In this document: positions 55,295-64,000 of the stretch, piece after piece
Numbering within the stretch: the stretch's first letter is position 1
Layout of the letters: each line of letters begins with the position of its first letter
Assembly (NCBI GenBank): GCA_030427405.1
Contig: JAUHXK010000004.1
Span: 124,001-188,000, forward strand
DNA length: 64,000 nt
Direction of reading: 5' to 3'
From: Alphaproteobacteria bacterium
GTDB lineage: Bacteria; Pseudomonadota; Alphaproteobacteria; Rhodobacterales; Rhodobacteraceae
Position numbers and translations under genes: made by a program
Notes under the pieces: model-generated
What the model saw: the letters and a program-made list of their open reading frames with translations, nothing else
Told to the model about the DNA's origin: nothing
The model's database searches: none

Positions 55295-56149
55295 ATGAAA
55301 GAACGGGTCGAGATATTCGAGGTCGGGCCACGCGACGGGTTGCAGAACGAACAGCGCGAGATTCCGGTGACCGAGAAAGTGGCGCTGGTGGATTGCCTTA
55401 GCCGGGCCGGGTTCAAACGGATCGAGGTCGCCAGCTTTGTGTCTCCGAAATGGGTGCCTCAGATGGCGGGGTCGGCGCAGGTATTGGCCGGAATCGCGCG
55501 GGCCGATGGCGTGCGCTATGCGGCGCTGACGCCAAATATGCGCGGATACGAGGATGCGCTGGCCGCCAAGGCGGACGAGATTGCGGTATTCGCGTCGGCC
55601 TCGGAAGGGTTCTCAAAGGCGAATATCAACGCAACCATCGCGGAATCCATCGAACGCTTTGTGCCGATCCTCGAAGCGGCCCGGCATATTGACCTGCCGG
55701 TGCGGGGGTATGTCTCGTGCGTGACGGATTGCCCGTATGATGGTCCGACGCCGCCGGAAAAAGTGGCCGAGGTCGCGGATGCTCTGTTTGCCCACGGGTG
55801 CTATGAGATTTCGCTGGGCGATACGATTGGGCAGGCGACGCCGGACAAGATCGCGCATATGCTGCTGGCGGTTCGGGACAGGGTGCCGGTGACTCGATTG
55901 GCGGGGCATTTCCATGACACAAACGGGCGGGCGATCGACAATATCGACGCGTCGCTGTCGCTGGGGGTGCGGGTGTTTGACGCCGCAGTCGGCGGCTTGG
56001 GTGGTTGTCCATACGCGCCCGGGGCGGCTGGCAACGTGGCGACCGAAGCGGTGGACGCGCATCTGACCCGGCTGGGATATGAAACCGGTCTGGATGCTGC
56101 GGTTCTGGAACAGGCCGCGCATATGGCCCGCGCGATGCGGCCAGAGTAA
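55295..56149 (+). CDS. mvaB: Hydroxymethylglutaryl-CoA lyase
   Basis: 284 aa. Cleaves HMG-CoA to acetyl-CoA and acetoacetate, final leucine step. TIM-barrel HMGL family: FEVGPRDGLQNEQREIPVTE (9-28), VASFVSPKWVPQMA, EISLGDTIGQATP, HFHDTNGRAIDN metal His pair, and the catalytic Cys loop GGLGGCPYAPGAAGN. ATG 55295 follows GGAGGGG; an ATG seven codons upstream is also open. Lies 79 bp after mccA, 9 bp before the hydratase. Confidence 0.95.
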   Translation: MKERVEIFEVGPRDGLQNEQREIPVTEKVALVDCLSRAGFKRIEVASFVSPKWVPQMAGSAQVLAGIARADGVRYAALTPNMRGYEDALAAKADEIAVFASASEGFSKANINATIAESIERFVPILEAARHIDLPVRGYVSCVTDCPYDGPTPPEKVAEVADALFAHGCYEISLGDTIGQATPDKIAHMLLAVRDRVPVTRLAGHFHDTNGRAIDNIDASLSLGVRVFDAAVGGLGGCPYAPGAAGNVATEAVDAHLTRLGYETGLDAAVLEQAAHMARAMRPE

Positions 56150-56158
56150 GGAGCGATT

Positions 56159-56947
56159 ATGTTCGAAACCATTGCACTGGACATCGACGCCCGAGGGGTT
56201 GCGACACTTACCCTGGACCGCGCAGAGAAACACAATGCCCTGTCGGCCCGTATGATTGCCGAACTGACCCAAGTTGCGGGCCAGTTGTCGGCCGATGATA
56301 CGGTGCGCGCCGTTGTTCTGACCGGTGCAGGCAAGACCTTTTGCGCGGGGGGCGATCTGGGGTGGATGCAAGACCAGATGGCCGCAGACAGCGAAACCAG
56401 GTTTGTCGAGGCCCGCAAGCTTGCCGAAATGTTGCAGGCGATGAACACGCTGGCCAAGCCGCTGATCGGCGCCCTGCAAGGAAACGCCTTTGGCGGCGGC
56501 GTCGGCATGGCGTCCGTTTGCGATGTGGCCATTGGCGTGGACACATTGAAGATGGGGTTGACCGAAACGCGGCTGGGTCTGATCCCGGCCACGATCGGTC
56601 CCTATGTAATCGCCCGCATGGGCGAAGCGCAGGCCCGGCGTGTCTTTATGTCGGCCCGCCTGTTCGATGCATCCGAAGCGGCCGCACTGGGGCTGCTGTC
56701 CCGCGTGGTCCCTGCCACCGAACTTGCCCAGGCGGTCGAGGCCGAGGTCGCCCCGTATCTGTCCTGCGGCCCGGGGGCGGTTGCCAGCGCCAAGGCCCTG
56801 GTCCGGCAATTGGGCCCGCGTATCGACGACAGTGTAATTGACCAGACCATCCGTGCGCTGGTCGACAGGTGGGAAACAGATGAGGCCCAAGAGGGAATCA
56901 CCGCCTTTTTCGAAAAACGAAAACCTGACTGGAAAACTCCGGTTTAG
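56159..56947 (+). CDS. Enoyl-CoA hydratase family, likely methylglutaconyl-CoA hydratase
   Basis: 262 aa crotonase fold. LDRAEKHNALSARMIAELTQ at the start, oxyanion-hole regions LTGAGKTFCAGGDLGWMQDQ and GNAFGGGVGMASVCDVAIG, then KMGLTETRLGLIPATIGPYV with an acidic residue in the catalytic region. Final gene of the liu cluster; context gives 3-methylglutaconyl-CoA to HMG-CoA as the reaction. ATG 56159 after AAGGAG. Confidence 0.9.
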   Translation: MFETIALDIDARGVATLTLDRAEKHNALSARMIAELTQVAGQLSADDTVRAVVLTGAGKTFCAGGDLGWMQDQMAADSETRFVEARKLAEMLQAMNTLAKPLIGALQGNAFGGGVGMASVCDVAIGVDTLKMGLTETRLGLIPATIGPYVIARMGEAQARRVFMSARLFDASEAAALGLLSRVVPATELAQAVEAEVAPYLSCGPGAVASAKALVRQLGPRIDDSVIDQTIRALVDRWETDEAQEGITAFFEKRKPDWKTPV

Positions 56948-57038
56948 ATTGGCGGCCCAAACGGATATTTGTTTAAAACCAAAACATTCAATGACGCATA
57001 AATAAGGGATTATTGGACCGGTGCGCGCCTGTGCTCGG

Positions 57039-57067
57039 TTGACCCTCTGACGCGGCGCGGATACAGA
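57039..57067 (+). promoter_or_regulatory. Candidate nuo operon promoter
   Basis: TTGACC (57039-57044), 17-nt spacer, TACAGA (57062-57067), about 66 nt before the nuoA start. The -10 matches poorly (3 of 6), so it is tentative. Confidence 0.3.
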
Positions 57068-57132
57068 AAGTCCAGTCAACACGCCAATTGACGGCGCGTC
57101 CCGGAGATGGATGCGCAGGAAAGGAGCTATTC

Positions 57133-57498
57133 GTGGAAGACCTGCTGCGGGAATACCTCCCGATCCTGGTGTTTCTGGCCGTCGCCGTAGGGCTTGGAAT
57201 CGTCTTGATTCTTGCCGCTGTGGTCCTGGCTGTCCGCAACCCCGACCCCGAAAAGGTCAGCGCGTATGAATGCGGCTTCAATGCCTTTGACGACGCGCGG
57301 ATGAAATTCGACGTCCGATTCTATCTGGTCTCGATTCTTTTCATCATCTTCGATCTCGAAATTGCATTCCTGTTCCCCTGGGCCGTCGGCTTCAAAGACA
57401 TCAGCGATGTGGGGTTCTGGTCGATGATGGTGTTTCTGGGCGTTCTGACCATCGGCTTTGCCTATGAATGGAAGAAGGGGGCCTTGGAATGGGAGTGA
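57133..57498 (+). CDS. nuoA: NADH-quinone oxidoreductase subunit A
   Basis: 121 aa with three membrane helices (about 8-32, 63-85, 92-112). Family loop [20 protein letters not shown] and [13 protein letters not shown] are conserved in NuoA/ND3. GTG start at 57133 with AAGGAG 6 nt upstream. First gene of the nuo operon, overlapping nuoB. Part of the membrane arm of complex I near the quinone site. Confidence 0.95.
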   Translation: MEDLLREYLPILVFLAVAVGLGIVLILAAVVLAVRNPDPEKVSAYECGFNAFDDARMKFDVRFYLVSILFIIFDLEIAFLFPWAVGFKDISDVGFWSMMVFLGVLTIGFAYEWKKGALEWE

Positions 57499-58022
57499 TG
57501 ACGGGTGCAAACACCGCTGGCGTCGACAAGGAAGTCGCCACCCAGGCCCTGAACGCCGAATTGCAGGACAAGGGTTTCCTGCTGACCTCGACCGAAGACA
57601 TTATCAACTGGGCCCGCACCGGCAGCTTGCACTGGATGACCTTTGGTCTCGCCTGCTGCGCGGTCGAGATGATGCACACCTCGATGCCGCGTTACGACGC
57701 GGAACGGTTTGGCATCGCCCCGCGCGCGTCGCCACGTCAGTCGGACGTGATGATCGTGGCCGGCACGCTGACCAACAAGATGGCCCCGGCGCTGCGCAAG
57801 GTTTATGACCAGATGCCCGAGCCGCGCTATGTGATCTCGATGGGGTCCTGCGCGAATGGCGGTGGCTATTACCACTATTCCTATTCCGTCGTACGCGGAT
57901 GCGACCGGGTTGTTCCGGTGGACATCTATGTTCCCGGTTGCCCTCCGACGGCTGAGGCCCTGCTGTACGGGCTGATGCAGTTGCAACGTAAAATACGCCG
58001 TACCGGCACAATCGTGCGCTGA
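57489..58022 (+). CDS. nuoB: NADH-quinone oxidoreductase subunit B
   Basis: 177 aa. Carries cluster N2: [40 protein letters not shown], and [16 protein letters not shown]-type Cys. Soluble subunit next to the quinone site. ATG 57489 is used; an ATG at 57498 overlapping the nuoA stop (TGATG) is equally possible and matches the MTG start known from related species. It lies 11 bp before nuoC. Confidence 0.96.
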   Translation: MGVMTGANTAGVDKEVATQALNAELQDKGFLLTSTEDIINWARTGSLHWMTFGLACCAVEMMHTSMPRYDAERFGIAPRASPRQSDVMIVAGTLTNKMAPALRKVYDQMPEPRYVISMGSCANGGGYYHYSYSVVRGCDRVVPVDIYVPGCPPTAEALLYGLMQLQRKIRRTGTIVR

Positions 58023-58033
58023 GGAGAACTCGG

Positions 58034-58639
58034 ATGAGCGAAGCACTCAAGGAACTTGGCGCACAGATCGAACTCAAGCGCGCGGATTGCGTTCTGGGGT
58101 GGGACGTCACGCATGGCGAGTTGAACATCGACGTCGCCCCGTCCAATCTGGTCGGGTTTGTCGAGTTTCTGACATCCGATCAATCGTGCCGGTTTTCGAC
58201 GCTGGTCGATATCACTGGCGTGGACTACCCGGAACGCACCAAACGGTTCGACGTGGTCTATCACTTCCTGTCGATGTACCAGAACCAGCGTATCCGCCTG
58301 CGGGTTTCGATCCGCGAAGAGGACATGGTGCCCTCGATCACTGACATACACCCTTCGGCCAACTGGTTCGAGCGAGAGGTGTTCGACATGTTCGGCATCC
58401 TGTTCTCGGGCCACCCGGACCTGCGGCGCATCCTGACCGACTATGGGTTCCGAGGCTATCCGTTGCGCAAGGACTTCCCGACAACCGGGTACACCGAGGT
58501 GCGGTATGACGAGGCGCAAAAGCGTGTGGTCTATGAACCTGTCAGCCTGGTGCAGGAATACCGGCAGTTTGATTTCATGAGCCCTTGGGAGGGCGCGAAC
58601 TACATTCTGCCGGGGGATGAGAAACAGGAGACCGAGTAA
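58034..58639 (+). CDS. nuoC: NADH-quinone oxidoreductase subunit C
   Basis: 201 aa 30-kDa subunit. Signature [20 protein letters not shown], then [20 protein letters not shown]. Starts [20 protein letters not shown] with ATG 58034. Not fused to NuoD, as usual in alphaproteobacteria. Its TAA overlaps the ATG of a 57-codon membrane ORF. Confidence 0.96.
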   Translation: MSEALKELGAQIELKRADCVLGWDVTHGELNIDVAPSNLVGFVEFLTSDQSCRFSTLVDITGVDYPERTKRFDVVYHFLSMYQNQRIRLRVSIREEDMVPSITDIHPSANWFEREVFDMFGILFSGHPDLRRILTDYGFRGYPLRKDFPTTGYTEVRYDEAQKRVVYEPVSLVQEYRQFDFMSPWEGANYILPGDEKQETE

Positions 58640-58812
58640 TGGGTGGCATCTGGTGGTTGATCCTTTCTGCGCTGACCATCATTCCGATGGTGAAGATTTT
58701 GCCGTTTTTCGGGATCAACAAATACTGGTGCCTGCTGTGTCTGGTTCCATTCGGCACGATTGCCCTATTGTGGTGGGTCGGGCTGAAACTGCAAGAGTTG
58801 GAGCGCCGCTGA
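58639..58812 (+). CDS. 57-aa two-helix membrane protein between nuoC and nuoD
   Basis: 57 aa starting [20 protein letters not shown]. Two hydrophobic helices (about 4-22 and 29-49) with a short Pro/Phe/Asn turn, a CLLC pair in the second helix, and a charged C-terminal KLQELERR. ATG shares its A with the nuoC TAA (TAATG) and the next ORF starts 1 bp after its stop, so translation is coupled to nuo genes. It corresponds in position to the unidentified reading frames described in Paracoccus and Rhodobacter nuo/nqo loci, but I cannot align it. Confidence 0.75.
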   Translation: MGGIWWLILSALTIIPMVKILPFFGINKYWCLLCLVPFGTIALLWWVGLKLQELERR

Positions 58813-58813
58813 G

Positions 58814-58945
58814 ATGCTGATGCTGCTGGGGGAACTGATCGCGTTGGGTGCGCTGGGGGTCCTGCTGGCAGGGGCCGCGGCCAAGGCGCTTGAGGCGGAA
58901 AAGGTCCGGGTTCGGGCCGATGCAAAGAAGAAACGAGGGCGTTGA
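58814..58945 (+). CDS. 43-aa single-helix membrane protein between nuoC and nuoD
   Basis: 43 aa starting [20 protein letters not shown], one hydrophobic helix of about 22 residues, then a strongly basic tail ([13 protein letters not shown]). Its TGA overlaps the nuoD ATG (TGATG), coupling translation. The GGGG and GAG context before the ATG is modest. Tiny length makes it easy to miss; coupling on both sides and GC3 typical of the operon support it. Confidence 0.65.
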   Translation: MLMLLGELIALGALGVLLAGAAAKALEAEKVRVRADAKKKRGR

Positions 58946-60168
58946 TGGACGGCTCAAGATACGATGACGGCAGCACTGACGCGCTGAGCGGAGAACAGAA
59001 GATCCGCAATTTCAACATCAACTTCGGCCCGCAACACCCTGCGGCGCACGGGGTTTTGCGTCTTGTGCTTGAGCTGGACGGCGAGATCGTCGAGCGTTGC
59101 GACCCGCATATCGGACTGCTGCACCGTGGCACCGAAAAGCTGATGGAAAGCCGGACGTATCTGCAGAACCTGCCGTATTTCGACCGTCTGGATTACGTGG
59201 CGCCGATGAACCAGGAACACGCCTGGTGTCTGGCCATTGAAAAGCTGACCGGCGTCGAGGTGCCGCGCCGTGGCTCGCTGATCCGGGTTCTGTATTCCGA
59301 GATCGGACGCATCCTGAACCACCTGCTGAACGTTACCACGCAGGCGATGGACGTTGGTGCTCTGACCCCGCCGCTATGGGGCTTTGAAGAGCGTGAAAAG
59401 CTGATGGTGTTTTACGAGCGTGCCTGTGGTGCCCGCCTGCACGCCGCCTATTTCCGCCCCGGTGGTGTACACCAGGACCTGCCGCCCGAACTGCTGGACG
59501 ATATCGAGGCGTGGAGCCACGAATTCCCCGCCGTTCTGGAAGACATCGACGGGTTGCTGACTGAAAACCGCATTTTCAAACAGCGCAACGCCGATATCGG
59601 CATCGTGACCGAAGATGACATTCAGAAATACGGTTTTTCGGGCGTAATGGTCCGCGGGTCGGGTCTGGCCTGGGACCTGCGCCGTTCGCAGCCTTATGAA
59701 TGCTATGACGAGTTCGATTTCCAGATCCCCGTCGGCAAGAACGGCGACTGTTACGACCGTTACCTTGTGCGCATGGAAGAGATGCGCCAATCGCTGCTGA
59801 TTATCCGCCAGGCCATCGCCAAGATCCGCGAATGTCCCGGCGATGTTCTGGCGCGCGGCAAGATCACCCCGCCGAAACGGTCGGACATGAAGACCTCGAT
59901 GGAAAGCCTGATCCACCATTTCAAGCTTTATACCGAAGGTTTCCACGTCCCCGCAGGCGAGGTTTACGCCGCCGTCGAAGCCCCCAAGGGAGAGTTCGGC
60001 GTTTACCTGGTCGCCGACGGCACCAACAAACCCTATCGCGCCAAGCTGCGCGCGCCGGGTTTCCTGCACCTGCAAGCCATGGATCACGTCGCCGGAGGAC
60101 ACCAACTGGCCGACGTCGCCGCCATCATCGGCACCATGGACGTCGTATTTGGAGAGATTGACCGCTAA
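58945..60168 (+). CDS. nuoD: NADH-quinone oxidoreductase subunit D
   Basis: 407 aa 49-kDa subunit. Motifs: [40 protein letters not shown] (with quinone-site His/Tyr region), and a C-terminal [22 protein letters not shown] 58945; a TTG one codon earlier is open. Its TAA overlaps the nuoE ATG (TAATG at 60166-60170). Confidence 0.97.
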   Translation: MDGSRYDDGSTDALSGEQKIRNFNINFGPQHPAAHGVLRLVLELDGEIVERCDPHIGLLHRGTEKLMESRTYLQNLPYFDRLDYVAPMNQEHAWCLAIEKLTGVEVPRRGSLIRVLYSEIGRILNHLLNVTTQAMDVGALTPPLWGFEEREKLMVFYERACGARLHAAYFRPGGVHQDLPPELLDDIEAWSHEFPAVLEDIDGLLTENRIFKQRNADIGIVTEDDIQKYGFSGVMVRGSGLAWDLRRSQPYECYDEFDFQIPVGKNGDCYDRYLVRMEEMRQSLLIIRQAIAKIRECPGDVLARGKITPPKRSDMKTSMESLIHHFKLYTEGFHVPAGEVYAAVEAPKGEFGVYLVADGTNKPYRAKLRAPGFLHLQAMDHVAGGHQLADVAAIIGTMDVVFGEIDR

Positions 60169-61307
60169 TGCTCCGCCGTCTTCACCCCGAACAACCCGAA
60201 AACTTTGCCTTTTCCGCGGCCAACCAGCAGTGGGCAGAAGCGCAAGTCACCAAATACCCCGAGGGCCGTCAGGCCAGTGCGGTGATCCCGCTGCTGTGGC
60301 GCGCGCAGGAACAAGAGGGATGGCTGAGCCGTCCGGCGATTGAATCCGTCGCCGACATGCTGGACATGGCCTATATCCGCGTGCTCGAAGTCGCCTCGTT
60401 CTACTTTATGTTCCAATTGCAACCGGTTGGCTCGGTGGCACATATCCAGGTCTGCGGCACGACGTCCTGCATGATCTGCGGGGCCGAGGATCTGATTGCG
60501 GTCTGCAAGGAAAAGATCGCCGCCAAGCCGCATGAGCTGTCCGCCGATGGCAAGCTGAGCTGGGAAGAGGTCGAATGCCTCGGGTCCTGCACCAATGCGC
60601 CGATGGCACAGATCGGCAAGGATTATTACGAGGACCTGACCGCCGAGAGCTTTGGCAAGATCATTGATGATCTGTCCTCTGGCAAGGTGCCTGTCCCTGG
60701 TCCTCAGAATGGGCGCTATGCGGCGGAACCGCTGAAAGGTCTGACCAGCCTGTCCGAGCACGAGGCCGGCAAGCCCGAATACAATGCAAGCGTCGAATTG
60801 GCGACCGGGCTGGCGGATACCGTCAAGCGCATCGACGGGACCGAGGTGCCTGTCCTGACCCCGTGGCTGGGCAAGGATGGAACGCAGGCCGGTGCATCGG
60901 CCGCGGCGAAGCCGCCCAAGGCGCCTGCCGCTCCGAAACCGGCGGCCAAGCAGGCCGCCGAGGCCAAGGCCAAGCCGGCAGCCAAGAAAGCCGAAGTACA
61001 GCCTCAGGACGTTCAGCAGGATGCGCCCGAGACCCTGACTGCCGCGCGTAATGGTCAGCCCGACGACCTCAAGCTGCTCAAAGGCGTCGGCCCAAAGCTT
61101 GAACAGACTTTGAACGAGCTGGGTTTTTATCATTTCGACCAAATCGCCGCCTGGACCCCGGAACAGGTGGCCTGGGTTGATGCCCGGCTAAAGTTCAAAG
61201 GCCGGATCGAACGCGACGGCTGGATCGAACAGGCGGCCAAGCTGGCCGCAGGAGAAGAGACCGAGTTTGCCAAGCGGGCAAAGTCGGAAGGCAAGTACGA
61301 CGACTAA
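60168..61307 (+). CDS. nuoE: NADH-quinone oxidoreductase subunit E with C-terminal HhH-like extension
   Basis: 379 aa, against about 170-240 for most NuoE. Residues 1-180 are the [2Fe-2S] 24-kDa subunit: [20 protein letters not shown] and [20 protein letters not shown]. An Ala/Lys/Pro-rich linker (about 240-290) leads to a C-terminal module [20 protein letters not shown], then [16 protein letters not shown] and [14 protein letters not shown]. The same kind of tail occurs, as I recall, at the end of Rhodobacterales ribosomal protein L21. Function of the tail unknown. Confidence 0.95.
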   Translation: MLRRLHPEQPENFAFSAANQQWAEAQVTKYPEGRQASAVIPLLWRAQEQEGWLSRPAIESVADMLDMAYIRVLEVASFYFMFQLQPVGSVAHIQVCGTTSCMICGAEDLIAVCKEKIAAKPHELSADGKLSWEEVECLGSCTNAPMAQIGKDYYEDLTAESFGKIIDDLSSGKVPVPGPQNGRYAAEPLKGLTSLSEHEAGKPEYNASVELATGLADTVKRIDGTEVPVLTPWLGKDGTQAGASAAAKPPKAPAAPKPAAKQAAEAKAKPAAKKAEVQPQDVQQDAPETLTAARNGQPDDLKLLKGVGPKLEQTLNELGFYHFDQIAAWTPEQVAWVDARLKFKGRIERDGWIEQAAKLAAGEETEFAKRAKSEGKYDD

Positions 61308-61337
61308 GCAGGTGCCCAACCGGGGTGCCAGGATAAG

Positions 61338-61559
61338 ATGGACACGGACAAGGAACAGGCCATAGCCCGCAAGGGCCGACATATCGGCATGGTCATCGCT
61401 GCGACCATGGTGCTGTGGCTTGCCATGACAATGTTCATTGGTCCCGCGCTGGGAATGCCGGGGCGATTTGCGCTGCTGTTTGATTTCGCCGCCCTGGCGG
61501 GATTTATCTATGCTGGCGTCAACATATTTCAACTCTGGCGCATGCGTCAGGACAGCTGA
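61338..61559 (+). CDS. DUF5337 small membrane protein in the nuo operon
   Basis: 73 aa. MDTDKEQAIARKGRHIGMVI, two hydrophobic helices (about 17-37 and 43-65), ending WRMRQDS. I recognise the DUF5337 pattern, a family of Rhodobacterales small proteins in nuo clusters. Thirty bp after nuoE and 12 bp before nuoF on the same strand; likely an assembly or accessory factor for complex I, which is inferred. Confidence 0.78.
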   Translation: MDTDKEQAIARKGRHIGMVIAATMVLWLAMTMFIGPALGMPGRFALLFDFAALAGFIYAGVNIFQLWRMRQDS

Positions 61560-61571
61560 AGGTAACACGCG

Positions 61572-62870
61572 ATGCTGAAGGATCAGGACCGGATCTTTAC
61601 CAACATCTACGGGATGCATGAGCGCACATTGCGCGGCGCACAGGCCCGCGGGCATTGGGACGGCACTGCTGGCCTGATCGAAAAGGGGCGCGACTGGATC
61701 ATCCAGACGATGAAGGATTCGGGGCTGCGCGGTCGCGGCGGCGCGGGCTTTCCGACCGGTTTGAAATGGTCCTTCATGCCCAAAGAAAGCGACGGGCGCC
61801 CATCGTATCTGGTCGTGAATGCGGATGAATCCGAGCCGGGCACCTGTAAAGACCGTGAGATTATGCGCCACGATCCACATACGCTGATCGAAGGCTGCCT
61901 GATCGCGTCCTTCGCGATGAATGCGCATACCTGCTATATCTACCTGCGCGGCGAATATATCCGCGAACGCGAGGCGCTGCAGGCCGCAATTGACGAGGCG
62001 TATGACGCGGGCCTGCTGGGCAAAAACGCGGCCGGTTCTGGCTGGGATTTCGACCTGTTCCTGCATCACGGCGCGGGCGCCTATATTTGCGGCGAGGAAA
62101 CCGCCCTGATCGAAAGCCTCGAGGGCAAGAAGGGCATGCCGCGGATGAAACCTCCGTTCCCGGCGGGCGCGGGGCTTTATGGCTGCCCGACCACTGTGAA
62201 CAACGTGGAATCCATTGCTGTTGTGCCAACAATCCTGCGCCGTGGTGCGGATTGGTTCGCGGGTTTTGGCCGTCAAAACAACGCAGGCACCAAGCTGTTT
62301 GCAATCTCGGGTCATGTGAACAACCCCTGCGTCGTCGAAGAGGCGATGTCGATTTCCTTCGAGGAACTGATCGAAACCCATTGCGGCGGTATTCGCGGCG
62401 GCTGGGACAATCTGCTGGCGGTGATCCCCGGCGGCTCGTCGGTGCCGTGTGTGCGCGGTGAGAATATGCGCGATGCGATCATGGATTTCGACTATTTGCG
62501 GGGCGAGCTAGGATCGGGCCTGGGTACTGCCGCAGTGATCGTGATGGACAAATCCACGGACATCATCAAGGCGATCTGGCGTCTGTCGAAATTCTACAAG
62601 CATGAAAGCTGCGGCCAATGTACGCCGTGCCGCGAAGGCACCGGCTGGATGATGCGCGTGATGGATCGCCTGGTGCGCGGCGAGGCCGAACTGGAAGAGA
62701 TCGACATGCTGTTTGACGTAACAAAACAGGTCGAAGGTCACACGATCTGCGCCCTTGGCGACGCGGCAGCCTGGCCGATCCAGGGCCTGATCCGCAACTT
62801 CCGTGATGAGATCGAAGACCGCATCAAGGCACAGAAAACGGGTCGCTCTTCGGCGATTGCGGCGGAGTAG
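61572..62870 (+). CDS. nuoF: NADH-quinone oxidoreductase subunit F
   Basis: 432 aa 51-kDa subunit, binding NADH, FMN and cluster N3. [27 protein letters not shown] region, [17 protein letters not shown], and the 4Fe-4S motif [15 protein letters not shown] with the later Cys in [15 protein letters not shown] 61572 after AAGG. nuoG would be expected beyond the window after the following small genes. Confidence 0.97.
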   Translation: MLKDQDRIFTNIYGMHERTLRGAQARGHWDGTAGLIEKGRDWIIQTMKDSGLRGRGGAGFPTGLKWSFMPKESDGRPSYLVVNADESEPGTCKDREIMRHDPHTLIEGCLIASFAMNAHTCYIYLRGEYIREREALQAAIDEAYDAGLLGKNAAGSGWDFDLFLHHGAGAYICGEETALIESLEGKKGMPRMKPPFPAGAGLYGCPTTVNNVESIAVVPTILRRGADWFAGFGRQNNAGTKLFAISGHVNNPCVVEEAMSISFEELIETHCGGIRGGWDNLLAVIPGGSSVPCVRGENMRDAIMDFDYLRGELGSGLGTAAVIVMDKSTDIIKAIWRLSKFYKHESCGQCTPCREGTGWMMRVMDRLVRGEAELEEIDMLFDVTKQVEGHTICALGDAAAWPIQGLIRNFRDEIEDRIKAQKTGRSSAIAAE

Positions 62871-62875
62871 ACCGG

Positions 62876-63295
62876 ATGGAGAGCTTTGCCGAATATTCCC
62901 ATGCGATTGCCGCCCTGGTGATCTTTACCCTGATCGTGCTTTTGCTGGCGCCGTTTTCGGCGCTGTCCAAGGCGGGCAAGGGCTTGGCACCGGGGGGCAC
63001 CCCCGAACAGGACTATTCGGACCGGGCTTATCGTTTGAACCGAGCCTACCTGAACGGGACAGAGACCCTGCCTGCGTTCCTGACGGTCACGATGGCGGCG
63101 ATCCTGTTGGGGGTTGGCCCGGCTTGGGTCAACTGGCTGGCTTCGGTGGCGTTGGTTGCACGTGTTGCGATGCTGGTCGTGCATTTGCGCGGGATTGGCC
63201 GCGCCCATAGCGGCCTGCGGTCGGTCCTTTATGTCATTGGCTGGGCCTGTATGGCGGTGATGGGCCTTTTGGCCCTGGCGGCGGCAGTTTCCTGA
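62876..63295 (+). CDS. MAPEG family membrane protein
   Basis: 139 aa with four hydrophobic helices (about 8-28, 65-85, 86-103, 113-136). MAPEG signature-like NRAYLNGTETLPAFLTVTMA with conserved Asn and Glu. Eukaryotic members bind glutathione or lipids; bacterial ones are mostly uncharacterised. ATG 62876 lies 5 bp after the nuoF stop, so it is in the nuo transcript. Its function there is unknown. Confidence 0.82.
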   Translation: MESFAEYSHAIAALVIFTLIVLLLAPFSALSKAGKGLAPGGTPEQDYSDRAYRLNRAYLNGTETLPAFLTVTMAAILLGVGPAWVNWLASVALVARVAMLVVHLRGIGRAHSGLRSVLYVIGWACMAVMGLLALAAAVS

Positions 63296-63306
63296 GGAAT
63301 ATTACG

Positions 63307-63693
63307 GTGAGAAACAAGGTCGATCAGAAACAGCAACGCGCAGCGCGCACCAGGGTGGTTTCACTTGGGGTGTTGGCCACTGTTGCGTTGCTTGCGGCAT
63401 GTAGCGGTCGGTCATCCAGCGACCGGATCCTGTTCGATGGCCATGCGTTCCGCGCAAGCGCCAAGGCCGTGGACAAAAAGGCCACGCCCACCGATTTCAC
63501 CGTGACCGTCAATGGCGTGTCCGCGTCACTTGACGGCGCGCGCGAGGCCGGGCGCCACGAGGGTACGCGGTATTGCGTCCAGAATTTTGGCTCGTCCCGG
63601 ATTGTCTGGAAAGTCGGCCCCGACAGCGAACCGCAGACCCTGCGCATCGACAATGACAAGCTGACATTTGCTGGATCCTGCCAAAGACCATGA
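63307..63693 (+). CDS. Small lipoprotein in the nuo operon
   Basis: 128 aa with GTG start (63307) after GAGGAATATTAC. Basic N-terminus MRNKVDQKQQRAARTRVVSL, hydrophobic helix, then lipobox LLAAC (Cys32). Mature part has VTVNGVSASLDGAREAGRHE and two further cysteines (in TRYCVQNFG and AGSC), perhaps a disulfide. No family recognised. It lies 11 bp after the MAPEG gene. Confidence 0.68.
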   Translation: MRNKVDQKQQRAARTRVVSLGVLATVALLAACSGRSSSDRILFDGHAFRASAKAVDKKATPTDFTVTVNGVSASLDGAREAGRHEGTRYCVQNFGSSRIVWKVGPDSEPQTLRIDNDKLTFAGSCQRP

Positions 63694-63757
63694 CCCGCGC
63701 TATCGCATATCATGACCAGAACCGGGGGCTGTTATTGCATAGCAGCCAGACCGGATG

Positions 63758-63780
63758 TCGTCTTGGGAAACCCAAGACGA
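63758..63780 (+). other. Perfect 10-bp hairpin directly upstream of the DUF5333 ribosome-binding site
   Basis: TCGTCTTGGG (63758-63767) pairs with CCCAAGACGA (63771-63780) over AAA; the RBS AAGGA begins at 63781. No T-run. It could mask or expose the RBS, or be an mRNA processing site inside the nuo transcript. Confidence 0.65.
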
Positions 63781-63791
63781 AAGGAAATGGC

Positions 63792-64000
63792 ATGTCTATT
63801 GTGAAACCTGCGGTTCTGTGCGCCGTGATGGCGTTGCCGGCGATGGCCGAGGCCAAGCCGCCCTTGCGCGATGTCAAGGAGATCGACAACGAACTCTATT
63901 ACATCGCCATCGCAAATGAGATTTCGGATTACTGCCCGTCGATCAGCGGGCGCCGAATGAAAGCGATCGGGGTGATGTGGGGGCTGCGGTCCAAGGCAAA
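63792..64000 (+). CDS. DUF5333 exported protein, 5' part only
   Basis: 69 codons are in the window. Signal peptide MSIVKPAVLCAVMALPAMAE, then LRDVKEIDNELYYIAIANEI, SDYCPSISGRRMKAIGVMWG, the DUF5333 signature. RBS AAGGA 6 nt before ATG 63792. Periplasmic, function unknown; the family is found next to nuo genes in Rhodobacterales. Cut by the window end. Confidence 0.8.
   Translation, partial: MSIVKPAVLCAVMALPAMAEAKPPLRDVKEIDNELYYIAIANEISDYCPSISGRRMKAIGVMWGLRSKA

Noticed and set aside
1-64000. tRNA, rRNA, CRISPR, IS elements or prophage
   Set aside because: Read through both strands without finding cloverleaf genes, spaced direct repeats, transposases, integrases or terminal inverted repeats that hold up.

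Overview
The window is a roughly 60% GC stretch of an alphaproteobacterial chromosome. Protein families and gene neighbourhoods point to the Rhodobacterales (Roseobacter group): aerobic cobaltochelatase genes cobS/cobT, a nuo operon interleaved with small Rhodobacterales-specific genes (DUF5337, DUF5333), a NuoE with a long C-terminal extension, a fused PntA, and roseobacter-type intergenic repeats. I cannot fix the genus. Coding density is high, and there are no rRNA, tRNA, CRISPR, prophage or insertion-sequence features that I can support.

Layout. 1-5 kb: truncated aminopeptidase P gene, cobT, a small exported protein, a scar made of two broken gene fragments, and cobS. 5-9 kb: small exported protein, J-domain protein, BolA, DUF4177 protein and gatB. 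9-14.4 kb: atypical SDR, a large unknown protein, a membrane protein and pepN. 14.6-18.2 kb: malate synthase G, a GlcG-like protein and a glutamine-amidotransferase-type hydrolase. 18.3-23.5 kb: isoquinoline-oxidoreductase-type molybdoenzyme (iorAB) with a divergent TetR regulator, kynureninase and an ICMT-like methyltransferase. 23.7-28.7 kb: pntAB, a VOC protein and a DUF3422 protein. 28.8-38.2 kb: a dipeptide/oligopeptide ABC transporter split over two divergent units; the second unit also encodes an ArgE-type deacetylase and two tandem M20 amidohydrolases, so it reads as uptake plus hydrolysis of acylated amino acids or small peptides. 38.3-47.1 kb: waaA-moaA, a lipoprotein, AlkD-like repair protein, glmU-glmS, a phosphoglycolate-phosphatase-like HAD protein and a DegT-family aminotransferase. 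47.3-56.9 kb: a leucine/isovalerate catabolic (liu) cluster: isovaleryl-CoA dehydrogenase, acyl-CoA synthetase, methylcrotonyl-CoA carboxylase, HMG-CoA lyase and methylglutaconyl-CoA hydratase. An OmpW-type porin gene lies on the other strand inside it, and a Cys-rich exported protein and an ASCH protein are embedded in it. 57.1-64 kb: nuoABCDEF with six small accessory genes, the last cut by the window end.

Most interesting points: (i) two gene fragments joined tail to tail between cobS and cobT; (ii) a dispersed intergenic repeat made of a hairpin plus a conserved box ending in GCCAGATGAAGC; (iii) two very small, translationally coupled membrane ORFs between nuoC and nuoD and further accessory genes after nuoE and nuoF; (iv) palindromes overlapping the iorA promoter that look like operators for the divergent TetR; (v) a strong intercistronic hairpin between the peptide-binding protein gene and its permeases. 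All identities come from reading motifs and order; no database search was run.
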